NCBI GenBank assembly: GCA_019022495.1
Contig: JAFEKR010000089.1
Span: forward strand, 1-64,000
Source: Epichloe hybrida
Lineage: Eukaryota > Ascomycota > Sordariomycetes > Hypocreales > Clavicipitaceae
Direction of reading: 5' to 3'
Length of the DNA: 64,000 nucleotides
In this document: positions 1-11,995 of the stretch, piece after piece
How positions within the stretch are numbered: position 1 is the first letter of the stretch
Layout of the letters: every line of letters starts with the position of its first letter
The notes under the pieces: model-generated
Told to the model about the DNA's origin: nothing
Database searches by the model: none
What the model saw: only the letters and a program-made list of their open reading frames with translations
Program-made: the position numbers and the translations under genes

Positions 1-1087
1 AAAGGGTTATGCAAGGTGCAAACATCGCACACCCAGACGTTCGGCTCTTGGCCCGCTCCAATGGCGTCATGGGCTGCAGCAGTAATTTGATCTTGAGTAT
101 ATGACCCGCCACTCCCACCTTGCGGATTCTCAGCGGAGGGTCGCACATACGACTGGCCAAGTTTCTTCTTCTCGTCCTCTTGAACAAGCTCCCACAAGGC
201 TTGTGCTATCGCTGCCTCGTTCGCTTCGTCCTCTTCAGCCTGCGTTTTGAATCCGTTCTTACTTGCTGCGTCGGCGATTTCGTGAATCTGTTCATCATTA
301 TATCGCTCGCTGCCACATCCTCGAAGAACAGCATTCCGTCTTTCCACAGCAGTCGCAATGGTCTGTCGTATATCCTGCCCTGGTCGCGGCGCCGTTCCAC
401 CCAGCCTTTGCCCCAATCCCATGGCGAGAGCGGAATGTCCCCGTCGTTTCTCCGCTGCCTCCCGAGCGACGCGCCGAACTTCACGGTCTGGCATTCTCGC
501 TCCTCCCAGCCGGCGGCCTTGACCGAGGAATCCTTCCCCTGTGTATCCTTTCATCATCAGACCCTGGCATTCATCACGAAGCTGGTCCCATAGCGCATGG
601 AACTGCTGATCATGCGGCCCGTGGACGATGTGAGCGAGCTCATGAAGCATTGTATCGACTACATTCTCTGTGGGCAGGAACTGATTTCGATCACCGGGGT
701 ACCGAAGGCGCAGACAAATCTTCATGCCCTTGTTGACATTTAAGCCTTTGACACTTTGTCAGTCGTCTGCTAGCCCAACAGACTTGTTCACATAGATACA
801 CGTGAAATGTTGCTTAGAAAGGGGGGGGGGGCGGAGAAAATTTGAGTTCCGAGAAAAGGAATAGGGGAAAATAAAAATAAAAGGCTTGACAGGACAACAT
901 TAAACATACCCAGTAAGTTTGTCTGGTCAGGATAAAACTCCGCCAGTTGTCTGACCTTCCACCCTCTCGCCCGCATGATGGGCTTCACCAACGACGCAAC
1001 CTTCTTCAGCGTGTGAAGCGCCTCATTCGCCCGCGCCTCTCTGGCCAAGTGGACATACGTCCCCACCAGGCTCTCATACTCCGTCAT
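1..1087 (-). CDS. WSS1: Wss1-type DNA-protein crosslink metalloprotease (3' end off the window)
   Basis: This is a WLM-domain zinc metalloprotease of the Wss1/Spartan group, which degrades proteins crosslinked to DNA. Exon 1 is 910-1087 and exon 2 runs from 745 past the left edge; the 164-nt intron has a GTATGT donor and an AAG acceptor and splits a Gly codon. Seen in the sequence: the zinc site HELAH at residues 94-98 followed by GPHDQQFH (third His at 104), then the WLM continuation GEGFLGQGRRLGG. Near the left edge is a RanBP2-type zinc-finger start (WVCDVCTLHNP), which is the usual C-terminal finger of Wss1 and binds ubiquitin-like proteins in that family. The start at 1087 gives the family's usual short N-terminus (MTEYESLV). 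The C-terminus (second half of the finger and any Cdc48-binding motif) lies outside. The family call is strong; the activity is inferred from homology. Confidence 0.93.
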
Positions 1088-1863
1088 ATTGACCTCTTCC
1101 TTCCTTCCCTTCTTCTTCAGATCCCACTATGTATTGCAGTTGTACAGAACCTCCTTCCCACATGCGCATCATTCAAGAGAGCGGAAACGGGCCCGTAGCA
1201 AAATGGTGTTGCATTTCCACATCGGTGACATATTTTGACAGGGCAGAGACATATATCACGGACGCGTAATATGAATGATGCCTTCGTGGCCCCTCTCCGG
1301 GTGAAACGAAGGTGGCGTTGCGAAATGCCATGAATGGTGAGAGCGAGTGAGAATGTCTGGTGGAAGTTTCTGGCATTGATGATTTGGCGAATGACTAAGC
1401 GTCCGGAACAGAGAAGTTTCGAGGGGCGTTTGAACTGCACCATAGGACGTGGCGAATAAAACACAACATAATAAAATTACTATACGGGGGGGAAACAACC
1501 GAGTATGACTCAGCTCCGGCCGGTTTTCAATCAGCTGTTGCAGTCAGCACGAGTTGGACCGTGCCACAGACAGTGCATCTGTGCAGATTTCAGACACGAA
1601 TGTGCCTCCCTTTGTACAATTCACCAGTTGCGTATACCAACCAGCCCAATTCTTTTTCACGGCACTTAAACAAGGATGCAAGCTGGACAATCGCCTGTCA
1701 CAACTACTAGGCCTCAACGTAATGAAGAAGAAAGATTGTGACCCCATCCATAAAGTTGTTTCTTTCTCCCTCCCCCCAACAAATCATTGGTCAAGGCCAA
1801 TGCAAGAGGAAGAATGATACATGGCGCTGCTACAGAAAACACAGATGATTGATATCCAGACCA
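1088..1863. other. Intergenic: WSS1 upstream region and amidase downstream region
   Basis: No convincing gene was seen. Short frames exist on both strands but show no recognisable domain. The stretch should hold the WSS1 promoter (minus strand) and the amidase terminator. A G-rich homopolymer run (about 821-832) lies just inside the neighbouring WSS1 intron. Confidence 0.6.
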
Positions 1864-3589
1864 TTAGTCTATTTCAAGCAATCGGAACTTCTCGTCCCCA
1901 AGAGCCTTCTCAACACGCTCCATCAAAGCCAGCACCTTTTCTTCTTCTAATCTCCGCCCAATGACTTGGACGCCCACCGGCAGACCGTGCATGTCGTTGG
2001 CGTCGTACAATTTGTAAGCTCCTCGAGCAATACCGTTGAGTTTTCCAATGTTGAACCCGGCGGGGAGCTGGTCCTTGGTCTTGTCGACATGCGTCACGGG
2101 AATTACACCGGCAGAATAATCGAGCTATTCGTTTCCTTTGTTAATCTGTGATCTTCAATCTCACATCTCATAGAAGGGCTTCAGCAGTGCCTACCAGGTT
2201 GAACAAGAATGTGTATCCGCAGCTGCTGACAGCATCATGCATGCCATCGTGAGGAACAGCTGGAGTGGCGTTGGGCGGAGCAATGACGAAGTCCAGGTTG
2301 GTTGCCTGCCAGTATTCCCACCAGCTTCTCTTGTAGGCTTCCCTCCTGCTGATGAGTCCCCAGTACTCTGTTGTAGTGGTGCGGTGCCAGTCACGAAGTA
2401 GACCGGCCCAAGCTGCATCACGGCGGATGTAACGAACCCAGAGATAGTGAAGATACCTGATGGGGCGGGGAAGTTTGGCGTAGAAACGCATCTGAGCTAC
2501 GCCGCAGTCGTTCCATTCGCCAGACCTGAAAAAGCTGCGGACAGTGTCAAGGCCATCTGCACAGAGAAGTCGTGAGGCGAGATACAGAGCCTCGTAAGGC
2601 TCAGGCGGGTTAATCTCGACGATTTCGTGGCCTTCGCGGCGGAGCGCAGCCTCAGTCATCTCCAGTGCTCTCTTGCAGGCAGGACTTGGATCTACGACAC
2701 CGTCGGTTCGCATGATACCAACCCGGAGAACCTTCTTTTCTTTGTACTGCTTGACTACATCTCCTCTCCATGGAATTGGGTGGCACGAGTAGTCGTAGTT
2801 GTATGTACCTTTCTCCAGGACGACCCGCGTAAAGTAAAAGAGTTCGTGGAGAGTTCGTGCCATGGGACTGTACACTGCAGGAATGCCGTCTTGCCCAGGC
2901 ATACTTGTGGTCATTCCGAGCTTTGGCCAGCGGCCAGTTGAGCACTTCAGAGAGTAGATGCCAGAGAAGTGAGCAGGGCAGCGCACGCTACCCGCAACAT
3001 CACTACCAATGCCGATTCTGCCTCCCAGGGCAAGGATGGCACCTTCGCCACCGGTAGAGCCACCAGGGGTGTATTTGCTATTGTAGGGGTTGGTAGATCG
3101 ACCCCAGAGATCGTTGGAGGACTCGAAACTGAGAAGAGTGATGGGAACATTTGTCTTGACGTAAGGAACAGCTCCAAGTTCCTTGAGCAACTTCACGGTA
3201 ACGCCGTCTTCCGTCTTGGGCTTGTGTACGTTGCTGGTTACGCCAACGGAGCTGTCGTAGTCTTTTACATCAACTGTATCCTTCAAACTGACTGGGATGC
3301 CAGCAAGAGGGCCTTTGAGGTTGATGGAACCATCTTTGATCCACTTTTCAGCATCTTCAATGAGCACCTCAGTGACACAGTTGGTCTTCTCGTGTGCTTT
3401 TATAGCAACCTTGCCATAAGTACGAAGCAGGTCGACAGCTTTGCTAGGATCTTTTTGAACCTCTTGAACAAGCTCCTCGATAGGCTTATTAACAATCTCT
3501 CTGTCCAATGGGCTGAATGGGGCGTGATATGCAGTCAAGGCGCGAATGCGGCGCACACGCTCATCCTGCTTAAATCGACTGTAGACCAT
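1864..3589 (-). CDS. Amidase-signature hydrolase (acetamidase / fatty-acid-amide-hydrolase-like)
   Basis: An amidase-signature serine hydrolase, expected to hydrolyse amides to acid and ammonia or amine. Two exons: 2195-3589 and 1864-2124, separated by a 70-nt intron (GTAGGC donor, AATAG acceptor) that joins FNL to LDYSAGVIPVTH, a continuous conserved family segment. The product is about 551 aa, normal for acetamidase AmdS/FAAH-like fungal proteins (about 540-560). The Ser-cisSer-Lys triad is visible: Lys103 in PVSLKDTVDV, Ser178 in PGGSTGGEGA, and nucleophile Ser201 in GSDVAGSVR. No signal peptide is seen. The start at 3589 (MVYSRFKQDERVRR) fits the family; a short upstream reading frame on the same strand (3626-3853) could in principle be a 5' exon but I see no support for it. 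The substrate cannot be told from the sequence. Confidence 0.93.
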
Positions 3590-4767
3590 GCGTTAACTCA
3601 GGATCAGCATGGTAGATGAGATTGTTCAAGAGAAGAAAGACGCGTCACTGGGGGTGGGCAATGACTGGTATACGTCGGTGTGAAGACCAACGGCCAACAT
3701 GATGACACCCAAAGTAGAACTAATCGACGACGGGGAATGGTGCTTGAGCTGCTTGAAGAACGCAGGGGCGCCCGGTGATGTGCCCGGAGTATGTATGTGC
3801 TTCATGAATACTGACCAGTCACGGCGATGTTGCAAGTAGTCTGAGAGAAACATTGTGAAGGAAGGCTATCTGACTCAGCAGAAGTCGAACCTCGAGGGGA
3901 GAAGAGTAGTTTGAAGAAAGGGAGAGGTCTGGTTCTCAAAAGGGTCGTGTCTGGGTGTACAATCTGTAAGTGATGGAAGTGCGGCATGTCACGAGGGGTT
4001 GGCAGTCTGGTGGAACCGCTGATAACGATAACCGGCCACTTTGGAGCTGAACCATTCGTCAAAGGAGCGATCATGCGGGGCCGAGCCCAGCTTCGCGCCC
4101 GTCGCCAGGCAGGGCAGTTGGTGAGAGAAAAGTGAGAAGATCCGGGGTCGCAGCGCTATTACGGAGCCCAGCCTCCTCCAGACTGGGTCGGGAATCTCCA
4201 CCCGCTTTTCATCTACGGAGTACCCCAACTTAAAGGCTTTTCCAAGTAGTCCGTAGTCGTTGCCTGCTTCCACCCTGCACATTTCCGACTTCACCTTTTT
4301 TATTTCTGGGGAATAATTTACTGGCCCGTCTTATCTTTTCGAACCACCAGATGGAGCATAGGGTCGGGGAGTTATTATGGCCTGATGGCTCATGTGTTGG
4401 ACCGTCCATGTTCTTTCGGAGTTGCTGGTCTCGAGATGACGAACAACGTCCTGCTAACTGCAGATGATCGAATGTGCATGTGCTTATTTCCACTCTTCAT
4501 GCTGCAAGAGGGAGCATTTCAAGCGTAAATAAACATGCTTTTTGACACATGGCGGCTGTTTTGCATGACAACCTTGATATTATGGCCATTTCGTTCCGCC
4601 AATCACGGAGCACCGGCCAGCTTCTCCCCGCCATTCCTGCCCAGTGCTCACAGAAGACCCGCAGCTGTTGTTCTCCACTGTCAACAAGGAGATATTATCC
4701 AAACATTTCGTCATGTGAATCCAAGCCCATCGACGCTTCTTCATGTTTTGGTCAACACGTCTTCATC
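3590..4767. other. Intergenic divergent promoter region
   Basis: This lies between the divergently transcribed amidase (minus) and DUF1776 gene (plus), so it probably holds both promoters. A TACGGAGTAC motif occurs at 4213-4222. No gene is supported; the minus-strand frame 3626-3853 has no recognisable domain. Confidence 0.55.
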
Positions 4768-6433
4768 ATGTCTGCCGATGACCAGCAGTTCTTAGACGTC
4801 GTGGTGAGTCGATCTTCTCTTGAATACTCTTATTTCTACGTATTCGCCCGTCTCTAACCTCAAGCTCCTTGCCATCGCGTAGCTTTCGCACATCCCAACC
4901 CAACTACGGCAGTATACCAACGATGTCGCCGACTGTATAGATCAAAATGTCGACCGTGCCGCGGGAATGGTGCGCGAGACGCTCTCGCAGGCAAAATGGT
5001 TACCCGACTACGTCAAGCCCAGTCCTCCTGCGCGGGCGCCCGTCGCCATGGTCACGATGACCCGATTTGAAAAGGTGCAAGATTGGGTAGCTCGGCACAA
5101 ACTTCTGACCGGCGTCATCATCGTCACCTGCGGCACGATCATATTCAAGGGCTACCAGTCAAGCCGGTCACTGAGGAAGACAAGAAGAGCCAGGCGTGCG
5201 AGAACTGGGGGACGCACAGAAGTCGTGGTGATTGCTGGGTCTCCCACGCTGCCCCTTACCAAATCGCTGTCTCTGGACATGGAACGTCGCGGGTTCATCG
5301 TGTATATCGTGTGTAACGCGGCAGAAGACGAGAGCTTGGTGCATGCCCTATCCAGACCTGATATTCGGCCTATGGGCATCGACACGACGGACGTGAGTAC
5401 TGCACTGCATCATGCCAGTTCCTCGTGACAATCCTTGACAGTCTTGGGCTAACATGACGCGAACCATCAGCCTCCCCAAGCAGGCGCCGCCATCGAACGC
5501 TTCGCGGGCTTTTTGCAGTCGGCCCAGGCCCCAGGGCCTCATATCAAACCCAACCATCTTACTCTCAAATCCGTCATCCTCATTCCCAGCCTGCACTACC
5601 AAACATCGCCCATCGCCACTATACCTCCGTCAAATTTTGCCGACCTGTTCAACACCCATCTTCTCCAGCCGATTCTAACCATCCAGGCATTTCTGCCACT
5701 CCTCACTTCACGGCTACAACCTATAGGCGAGAAATGGATCCCGCCCAAGGTTCTCGTGTTCACGCCGTCCATCATCTCGTCCATCAACCCACCTTTCCAT
5801 GCGCCTGAGGCCACGGTGTGCTCGGCTTTATCAGCATTTACCGAGGTTCTGACGGCCGAACTTCGACCTCTCGACATCCCCGTTACGCACATGCAGCTCG
5901 GGACATTTGACTTTTCGGGCTTTGTGCCCGCCAGAACCGCCATGCCTCAGCAAGGATTGGTGCAAGCCGGCAATCCCCAGGAGCCGTTGGTCTGGCCAGA
6001 TGGCGCGCGACATGTCTACGGCCGCAACTTTGTTGCGCAGACCAGCTCTGCCATTTCTGGCGGACGCATCCGCGGTCTCAAGGGAAGCTCGCTGCGTCGT
6101 CTCAACAACGCCGTGTTTGACGTCATGGACGGCTCCATCACGGCTGACTCTGTCCGCGTCGGTCTCGGATCCAGTGTCTACGGCTTCGTGGGGCGCTGGG
6201 CGCCGCGCAGCCTGATCTCGTGGATGATGGGTATCCGCAGGGTAGATGAGCTGTCCACGTGGAAGACAAGCTCCTATGGGGGTTCGGAACGAGACGAGAG
6301 CGAGGATGGCGAAGCGGCAACGGCATCGTCCAACGAGTTCATTGCTGCGCCGTCGGAGCTAAATGTCTGGAGTGCCGATGATACGGAGAGCAGTCTCTGG
6401 GTGCCGTCAGTCTCGGCTTCGCCACCGACATGA
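4768..6433 (+). CDS. DUF1776 family membrane-anchored SDR-like protein
   Basis: Three exons: 4768-4803, 4883-5392 and 5471-6433, with introns of 79 and 78 nt (GTGAGT donors at both). The product is about 502 aa. After a short N-terminus there is one predicted transmembrane segment at about residues 86-102 (LLTGVIIVTCGTIIFKGY), followed by a basic stretch, then a Rossmann-like region beginning VVVIAGSPTLPLTKSL. Later segments (HLLQPILTIQAFLPLL, then a Tyr-poor helix region) resemble a divergent short-chain dehydrogenase. This layout matches the fungal DUF1776 family, to which yeast Pbr1 (YNL181W) belongs; that protein is an essential putative oxidoreductase. I do not see a normal SDR YxxxK motif, so catalysis is uncertain. 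The C-terminus is acidic and Ser-rich and probably disordered. The first exon encodes only 12 residues; it was chosen because it alone joins in frame to the conserved exon 2. Confidence 0.88.
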
Positions 6434-6795
6434 ACTGTGTCATTCTGGAACTTGCTCTTCTGGCAAAGGGGCGCGTCCGCACACACGGCTTCGTAGCCTA
6501 CATGATTGTACGTATTGACGGCATCTCTCTCCCCTGGATGCAATATGAACAGGCTCGCATCAACACATGAACTCTTTTTCCAAGCATAGTAGACGCATTC
6601 ACACGACTCTTTTTTTTTCGAAATCTCCCGGGCCTTAAGTAGCGAATATTGATTCTTCTCTTATCGCGTCTTTCTCGCCCGAGTATATCGCCGCATAGTA
6701 ATACAATTCCGTACTTTTTTTGTTTTTGACTTGGCCCTCCAAGCAGCCCACCAACAATCCCAAAACTCCAACCCGTAGACGTATTTTACCACATC
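6434..6795. terminator. Convergent 3' region between the DUF1776 gene and YTH1
   Basis: Both flanking genes end into this 362-bp gap, so it should contain two 3' UTRs and polyadenylation signals. T-rich runs (about 6609-6618 and 6714-6726) are visible. No gene seen. Confidence 0.5.
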
Positions 6796-7602
6796 TCAAT
6801 AACCCCTCCCTCTGAACCTTCCACCTCGTCCTCCTCTCCACTTCCCACCACCCCTATGTCTTCCAAACCGCCCGTCTTCTCTATCCCTCTCGCCCCCTCT
6901 CTCCCTCAACCCACCGCCGTCCTCATCAAACCTCCCCGATCCCCCGTGTCCGTCCCCATGCCCATGACCTCCATGTCCATGCATCATGGCCTCTCCCTTA
7001 TCCTCCTTCTTCTCGTCCGTCTTGAGCGTCGGCCCTTCCAAGTTCCGACTCCATTTCGGATGCGCACTCCTGCACTCGGGTCCGTCGGGACAAAAGCCCG
7101 CCAGGTAAAACCCACACAGCTTCCTCCTAACATGCTTCTTGGAGCAGTCGGGCCCCAGGGGGCAGAAGCCCATGTCGTAGTGCGGACAAGGCGGCAGCCT
7201 GGACGACGGGTCGACGTGCAGGTAGAGGCACTCCTCCCCGTTGGAGCAGTACCCGTTCCTCATGAAGAAGTTGCACTCGGGCATCTTGCGCAGGTTGTAC
7301 TCGTGCAGGAACTCGCAGTGCTCGCCTTTCTTGCAGAGGCCTCGCAGCCAGTGCTTGCAGACGAGCGAGTTGAGGCCGCCGGTGGGCTGGGTCGGCCTCG
7401 AGGCGTCCTGGGCGTGGCGGTCGGTGCAGCGCGTGCCGTTGGGGCACGAGCCCGTTTGGTAGGCTTTGCATACGGGCCGGTCGGGCGGGAGGCCGACTTG
7501 GTGGGTTTTTCGGAGGAACGGGGAGAAGCGGAAGTTGTAGGTTTGCGAGGCGTGGTTGAGGATGGAGGATGCGGCGGATGCGGCCGTCGTGGTTGTCGCC
7601 AT
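6796..7602 (-). CDS. YTH1: mRNA 3'-end processing zinc-finger protein Yth1 (CPSF30 orthologue)
   Basis: Single-exon gene, about 268 aa. Five CCCH zinc fingers in tandem at residues 45-63, 82-100, 110-129, 139-157 and 163-181, each C-x7/8-C-x5-C-x3-H, which is the diagnostic layout of Yth1/CPSF30, the cleavage-and-polyadenylation factor subunit that helps recognise the AAUAAA-type signal. The N-terminus ([20 protein letters not shown]) is also typical of fungal Yth1. The C-terminus is a Gly/Arg/His-rich tail (RGG and GHGHG repeats) likely to bind RNA. The frame is open upstream to 7875, but the start at 7602 (MATTTT) was chosen because it fits the family and the upstream extension is low complexity. 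The gene is convergent with the DUF1776 gene. Confidence 0.95.
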   Translation of the reverse strand: MATTTTAASAASSILNHASQTYNFRFSPFLRKTHQVGLPPDRPVCKAYQTGSCPNGTRCTDRHAQDASRPTQPTGGLNSLVCKHWLRGLCKKGEHCEFLHEYNLRKMPECNFFMRNGYCSNGEECLYLHVDPSSRLPPCPHYDMGFCPLGPDCSKKHVRRKLCGFYLAGFCPDGPECRSAHPKWSRNLEGPTLKTDEKKEDKGEAMMHGHGGHGHGDGHGGSGRFDEDGGGLRERGGERDREDGRFGRHRGGGKWRGGRGGRFRGRGY

Positions 7603-8519
7603 GTGGAAGGGGGGGGAGGGGGGAGCCGCTCGAGTGAGCGCTCTTTTTTTCTTCTGGTGCGTAGCGTAGCTGGTGTTTGGAGGTTCCAACGGTGTGTGTA
7701 TTCGGTTTGTCGAGGTTGAGAGAGTGAGAGGCTGTGCTGGCTCGAGCTCCGGTTCTGTCGATTCAAGGTGGTGATTTTGGAATGGGTGGGTGGATGCAGA
7801 ATGATGGAATGTGGTGGGTAGCGTTGGGGAAATTTTGGCTGTGGGAGTTGCGCACAGCTGCCCCGTACAGCTCAAGCTCAGCTGGGTGTTGCTGAGCTTC
7901 AGTCGTTACGGAGTCACAACGATTCTTTTTTTTTTTTTATGATGCTTGAATTAACAATTCATATTATCTCCCCCCCCCCCCCCACCCTCTAAATAAAAAG
8001 AAAGAAAGCCGGATAAAAAAGAAGAAAACTTCGTGTATTTTATAGCCCAATAGTTCATGTTTGTTTCTACATTTCGTGCCAACCATGTTCTCGTACCCAA
8101 TGTAACCGTTGGCGCGCGACCCTCATTGTGTCTTGTATCCCAACATATTGCACCTAGTGACCTAGAGCAAGAAACACCATGTGTGGGAAATGAGCCGCAG
8201 TGGAGGAAGAGACTCGAAGCCGTGGGTGGGATAGGCTCGTTGCCTTTTCCCTCAATGACAGAAGGAAATCTGGCCCAGAGGCATCTTTGAACGATCCGAA
8301 AGAAAAAAGAAGAAGAAAAAAGCCGTACGTAATGCAATCATTCAAATGAACCCGTTTTATACAGTGTCAACTCCGCCACGCTGCTCTCTGCTCGAAAGTA
8401 GAAGAAAACACAAGAGGAAGCAGATAAGGCCGTGATGTTGTTGCCCGCCATAACCCGGGCTGTCAAACTCTTGAATCCTTCCCCCGCAGCTTGAAGTAGG
8501 AGACCATGCCATGTTCCGA
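7603..8519. other. Intergenic: YTH1 upstream region
   Basis: Holds the YTH1 5' region and the 3' end of the methyltransferase gene. A poly-C tract (about 7970-7983) and a T run (about 7925-7939) are present. Small frames on both strands show no domain. No gene supported. Confidence 0.5.
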
Positions 8520-10071
8520 CTATGGACTCTCCTGTTTCTGGCCATAGCAGATAACGCACTTCATGTACCTATGTATTCTCCTGTCGTTCAAGCTTCGCTT
8601 GACTTGCGTCACCAGAGCTCTTCGATCTTCAGATGGTATGCCCAACGCTGCCAAGGGTTTCGCGGCAAGAGCGCCGAGTGAATCCAGAATCACCGCTCGG
8701 GTGAACATTCCCACCGTTTTAAGATGCTTATCTCGGGGCCACGCAGCTATGGGAACTTTCTTCGTGATCACATGGATGTTGGTGAATCCGGCACCAACGA
8801 GTGCATCTTCCAAATTCAACGCCCTAAGCGGTTCTCCGCCAAACGTCCGCAACCCCTGAGCAGAAGCATCCATGAAGATGCGCAGAGGGTCCTCATCATT
8901 CATCGTCCCATCGTCACATAATATTTGGGGGATAAATTCATGAAACTCGACCCAACCGCCGTCTCTCACATGCCTATTTGCGCTGTTAGACTCGCAACCT
9001 GGGATGACACGTGGCAGCAGGCGGGCAACATACGGGTGAGCTCTTTTCAGCATTCTATCCAAGTCGCGCAGGGTACCGGCCATCCCTCGAAAGTGGACCA
9101 GATCAAAATTAGAGCCGTGAAGCCAGTCCGGTTCTTCGCAATCGTCGACATACATGCGGACGTTGACAGGAACCCATTTGGGCTGAATTGGCGATAGATC
9201 TGTGCCGACAACACTCGCACTAGGATACTGGTCGGCCACTAGATGGTGATGGTTAGCTCGTCCTCGGCTCATCCGAGTAGTGGGCAATCGATGATCGAGG
9301 TGGTGGGTAAAGATTATGATCCATACCATCTATTGCCCATGTTCCTGAGCATGGACAGCTGTTAGTAGGATATTCAAGATCATCATAAAGGGTACACATA
9401 GCCAAGTCTTTGACATGGTGCAAGGGCAAACGTACCGGTGCCGGTTCCAATGTCAATAATCTTTTGGGGGTGTTCCCCAATATCTGAGTAGAACAAGCGC
9501 CCGGCCTGACCATCACCATTCAGCCATCACGTCTTCTACCAGGTCTGCTGTTTGCAGAGGTGGAGGTGGCTCCGATTGCCAAAGAAACAAGAAATCAAGG
9601 ACGTACAGTGAGTTCGAGCATCAAAGCATGATTTGTCTCCTCTCTCCTCTGTTCCAAATCGTCATTGGGCAGCGGGTATCGACCTCGCCTGAAGCCGTGA
9701 TATCGTCGGCCGTGAGCCACCTCATCTTCGTAGGCGCTTGGGGTCACTGATGTCGAGCAGCTGCAGGAGACTTCGGAGTTGACGCCGTCGCCGTCGCCGA
9801 TACCGTCGCCATCGAGGGAAAATTGTTCGAAATCGTCATCGGCATCGTCGCGTCCAAACTCACTGGGAGAGGTTGCCGTATCAAGGTCGGGCGATGTCGA
9901 TATAACTGAATAGATGCTGTCATCATCGACATCGCGGTTATCGGATTCGGGCCACACGGGGAGAGACATTTGACAGTCGGAACGGCGAGACGAATCGCCA
10001 TGACATTGGCGAAGTGATGAGGGCGAAGAGGGACCTGGAACGTGGTTGCAGTCACGTATGTGCATGGGCAT
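8520..10071 (-). CDS. LaeA-like (TAM-type) SAM-dependent methyltransferase, five exons
   Basis: Exons in order of transcription: 9607-10071, 9436-9505, 9327-9344 (18 nt), 9034-9238 and 8520-8973, giving about 403 aa. All junctions have GT/AG and keep the frame. The N-terminal ~120 residues are acidic and disordered; then comes RRYHGFRRGRYPLPNDD (about 122-138), the typical lead-in of fungal LaeA-like enzymes. The SAM-binding motif I IIDIGTGTGTWAIDV (about 171-185) is assembled across three exons, followed by QYPSASVVGTDLSPIQP. The post-motif GGWVEFHEF and a C-terminal WPRDKHLK...GMFTRAV segment also fit. LaeA-family enzymes act as nuclear regulators of secondary metabolism or as small-molecule methyltransferases; which applies here cannot be decided. 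No secondary-metabolite core enzyme is nearby. The 5-exon structure is inferred from protein continuity. Confidence 0.9.
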
Positions 10072-10175
10072 GGCAGCAGCAGAAGAGGGTGAGAGCCGGG
10101 TGAGGAGTGGAACCCGTCGAACGAACCCCCCTTCGAGCCAAGCCTATCTAACTTGCTAAATACTAGACTCCCAGG

Positions 10176-10208
<33 letters not shown>

Positions 10209-10362
10209 ACTAACTCTACTCAGGCTCGCTCACCTGCAGACAAAGACGATGCGGAAGGTGGCTCGGGTTTCGACAAGACAAGACGAGGCAGGCGACAAGG
10301 CCGTGCTTTGTTTCTCGACTGCCTTCTGTCGGCAAAACGGGTCAGAATAGCATTCCGTCGAC

Positions 10363-10410
10363 AAATACTGAAATACTGAAATACCGAAGTACTGAAATAC
10401 TGGAATACTG
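10363..10410. repeat. 8-bp tandem repeat, six units (AAATACTG type)
   Basis: Six consecutive 8-base units, four exact or near-exact AAATACTG and variants with ACCG or GTACTG. Non-coding as far as can be seen; variable-number repeat candidate. Confidence 0.9.
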
Positions 10411-11523
10411 GCGGGGTGGCTACTTTGCACCGCCACTGACCAACCGCATGCTGCAACGGTGGTGATCACGATTCAGACTAGCCTTCCTAGGCCTTCCGAG
10501 CGAATGCACGTTGGTGACGGGGCAATCGTTGAGACCCCGAGTTGGAACGATGGCGACGCCAAGATGCGACGCCAAAATGCGGTTTCCAGGGGCCTCTTCA
10601 GGTACTCATCATCACCTCAAGATTCGGAGTCGTGGTCTGCGTCAAGGATGACGTCTAGTCACGCCACAGGCTAATAAATGAGACGAGGAAGGCAAGGCCT
10701 CGACTTGCCATCGCGTCAGACAGAGACAGGTTCTCGGAGACGTCGCTCCACCGCCTCATCTGCCAGCAGCACGCTTTCGCGATACATCATCATCAGCCTT
10801 AGCCATCATTGCTTCTCGACCGACCACATGATGGAATCAACAATGCCACATGCTGGCCCATGCTGATTGCCATTCCAGAACTCCCACCCTCCCTTTTCTG
10901 ATCCTACACGATCCTACAGGACGACACCCTCCAGCTTCCATGCGTCCATGGATAGATGGCAGAATAGAGGCAAAGTGCGCCGTCATAGCTTCGATTAGCC
11001 AACGAATCGCATTGCCCGCTCATGCCAGACAATGTTTGCAAACTGGCGGCGTGTCCACGGTGGCTCACTCCGCCTGATTTGAATGCCTAAAAAGGCAATG
11101 ATTTAATTTGTACTGGTGGTTTCCCAAGCAAGGAAGCCCACACCCAACTCGGCAGTACATATATCAGATATCAGGCCGACAAGGATAACTTGTCATCATC
11201 ATGCATGTACATACTCCGTACACAAAGATCCCTTCTGCTTTGGCACCCTATTGAACCCGTATGAAATTTTCGACGGCCTCGTCTCACTTCGCCCCATGTG
11301 CTGGCCCGGCCGGCCAAGACGCCAACAAGCTACAATGCGCACTTGCAGTCCCAGACAGTCACAGGTCTCGGGTCCTATCCAACTACCCAATTGGGTGGGA
11401 GAGATGGGAGAGACGAAGCTATTGTGACATACATGTCCGTATCTGATATTACCCATCCGAAATGATGGGTTTGTCTTACCAGCCACTGATGTCCCCTCAA
11501 CTCCCCGCAATTATCAGGTCACG

Positions 11524-11573
11524 CATATCACGGCATATCACGGCATGTCACGGCATATCACGGCATATCACGG
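11524..11573. repeat. 10-bp tandem repeat, five units (CATATCACGG)
   Basis: Five tandem copies of CATATCACGG, the third with one change (CATGTCACGG). It lies about 420 bp upstream of the GH18 start; any regulatory role is speculation. Confidence 0.92.
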
Positions 11574-11995
11574 CTTTCTCTGATCCTACGCTCAATTGCC
11601 CATTCCTGCCTCGTGTCCACACGGGCCCTGGAGGAATTGGCCGTATAGGGCCCATCGCCTCGTCATCTGATGAGCCGGGCACCATTTACTCGCTAAATCT
11701 ACGTTGTCAGGATCGATACAAGCGTAGATGCTGGGCCATTCAGGCCAGTAGGCATGGCATGGCTCTGGGAGAGGGCCATAATCCCGGGCACCCTTGATGC
11801 CTGACTCACTCAATCGATCTGTGCTCCAACAGGATCCAATAATCGACTCTTGTAGCTTACACATATCTTGCCTGTGTTCCCTAGAACCCCATCACTGATC
11901 AGTGTCTCCAACTTGGACGGTCTGAGCCGAGACTGTGTTTCGGGTTCCTCCGCGGGTCTTGGCACTTCTTCCCTCCAAAGACTGTCTTTGTCGTC

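Larger units (their letters stand above)
10072..11995. other. Long intergenic region with simple repeats
   Basis: A 1.9-kb gap between the divergent methyltransferase and GH18 genes. No gene is supported. It holds a 28-nt A tract (10,176-10,203), an 8-bp tandem repeat, a 10-bp tandem repeat and a TACTCCGTA motif (11,212-11,220). It probably carries both promoters. Confidence 0.5.

Noticed and set aside
3626..3853. Extra 5' exon of the amidase on the minus strand
   Set aside because: A donor in this frame could splice to 3,57x, but the existing start gives a family-like N-terminus and the added peptide has no recognisable feature.
7127..7766. Long frames overlapping YTH1 on both strands
   Set aside because: They are shadows of the GC-rich zinc-finger coding sequence. 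Only the frame with five CCCH fingers is biologically sensible.
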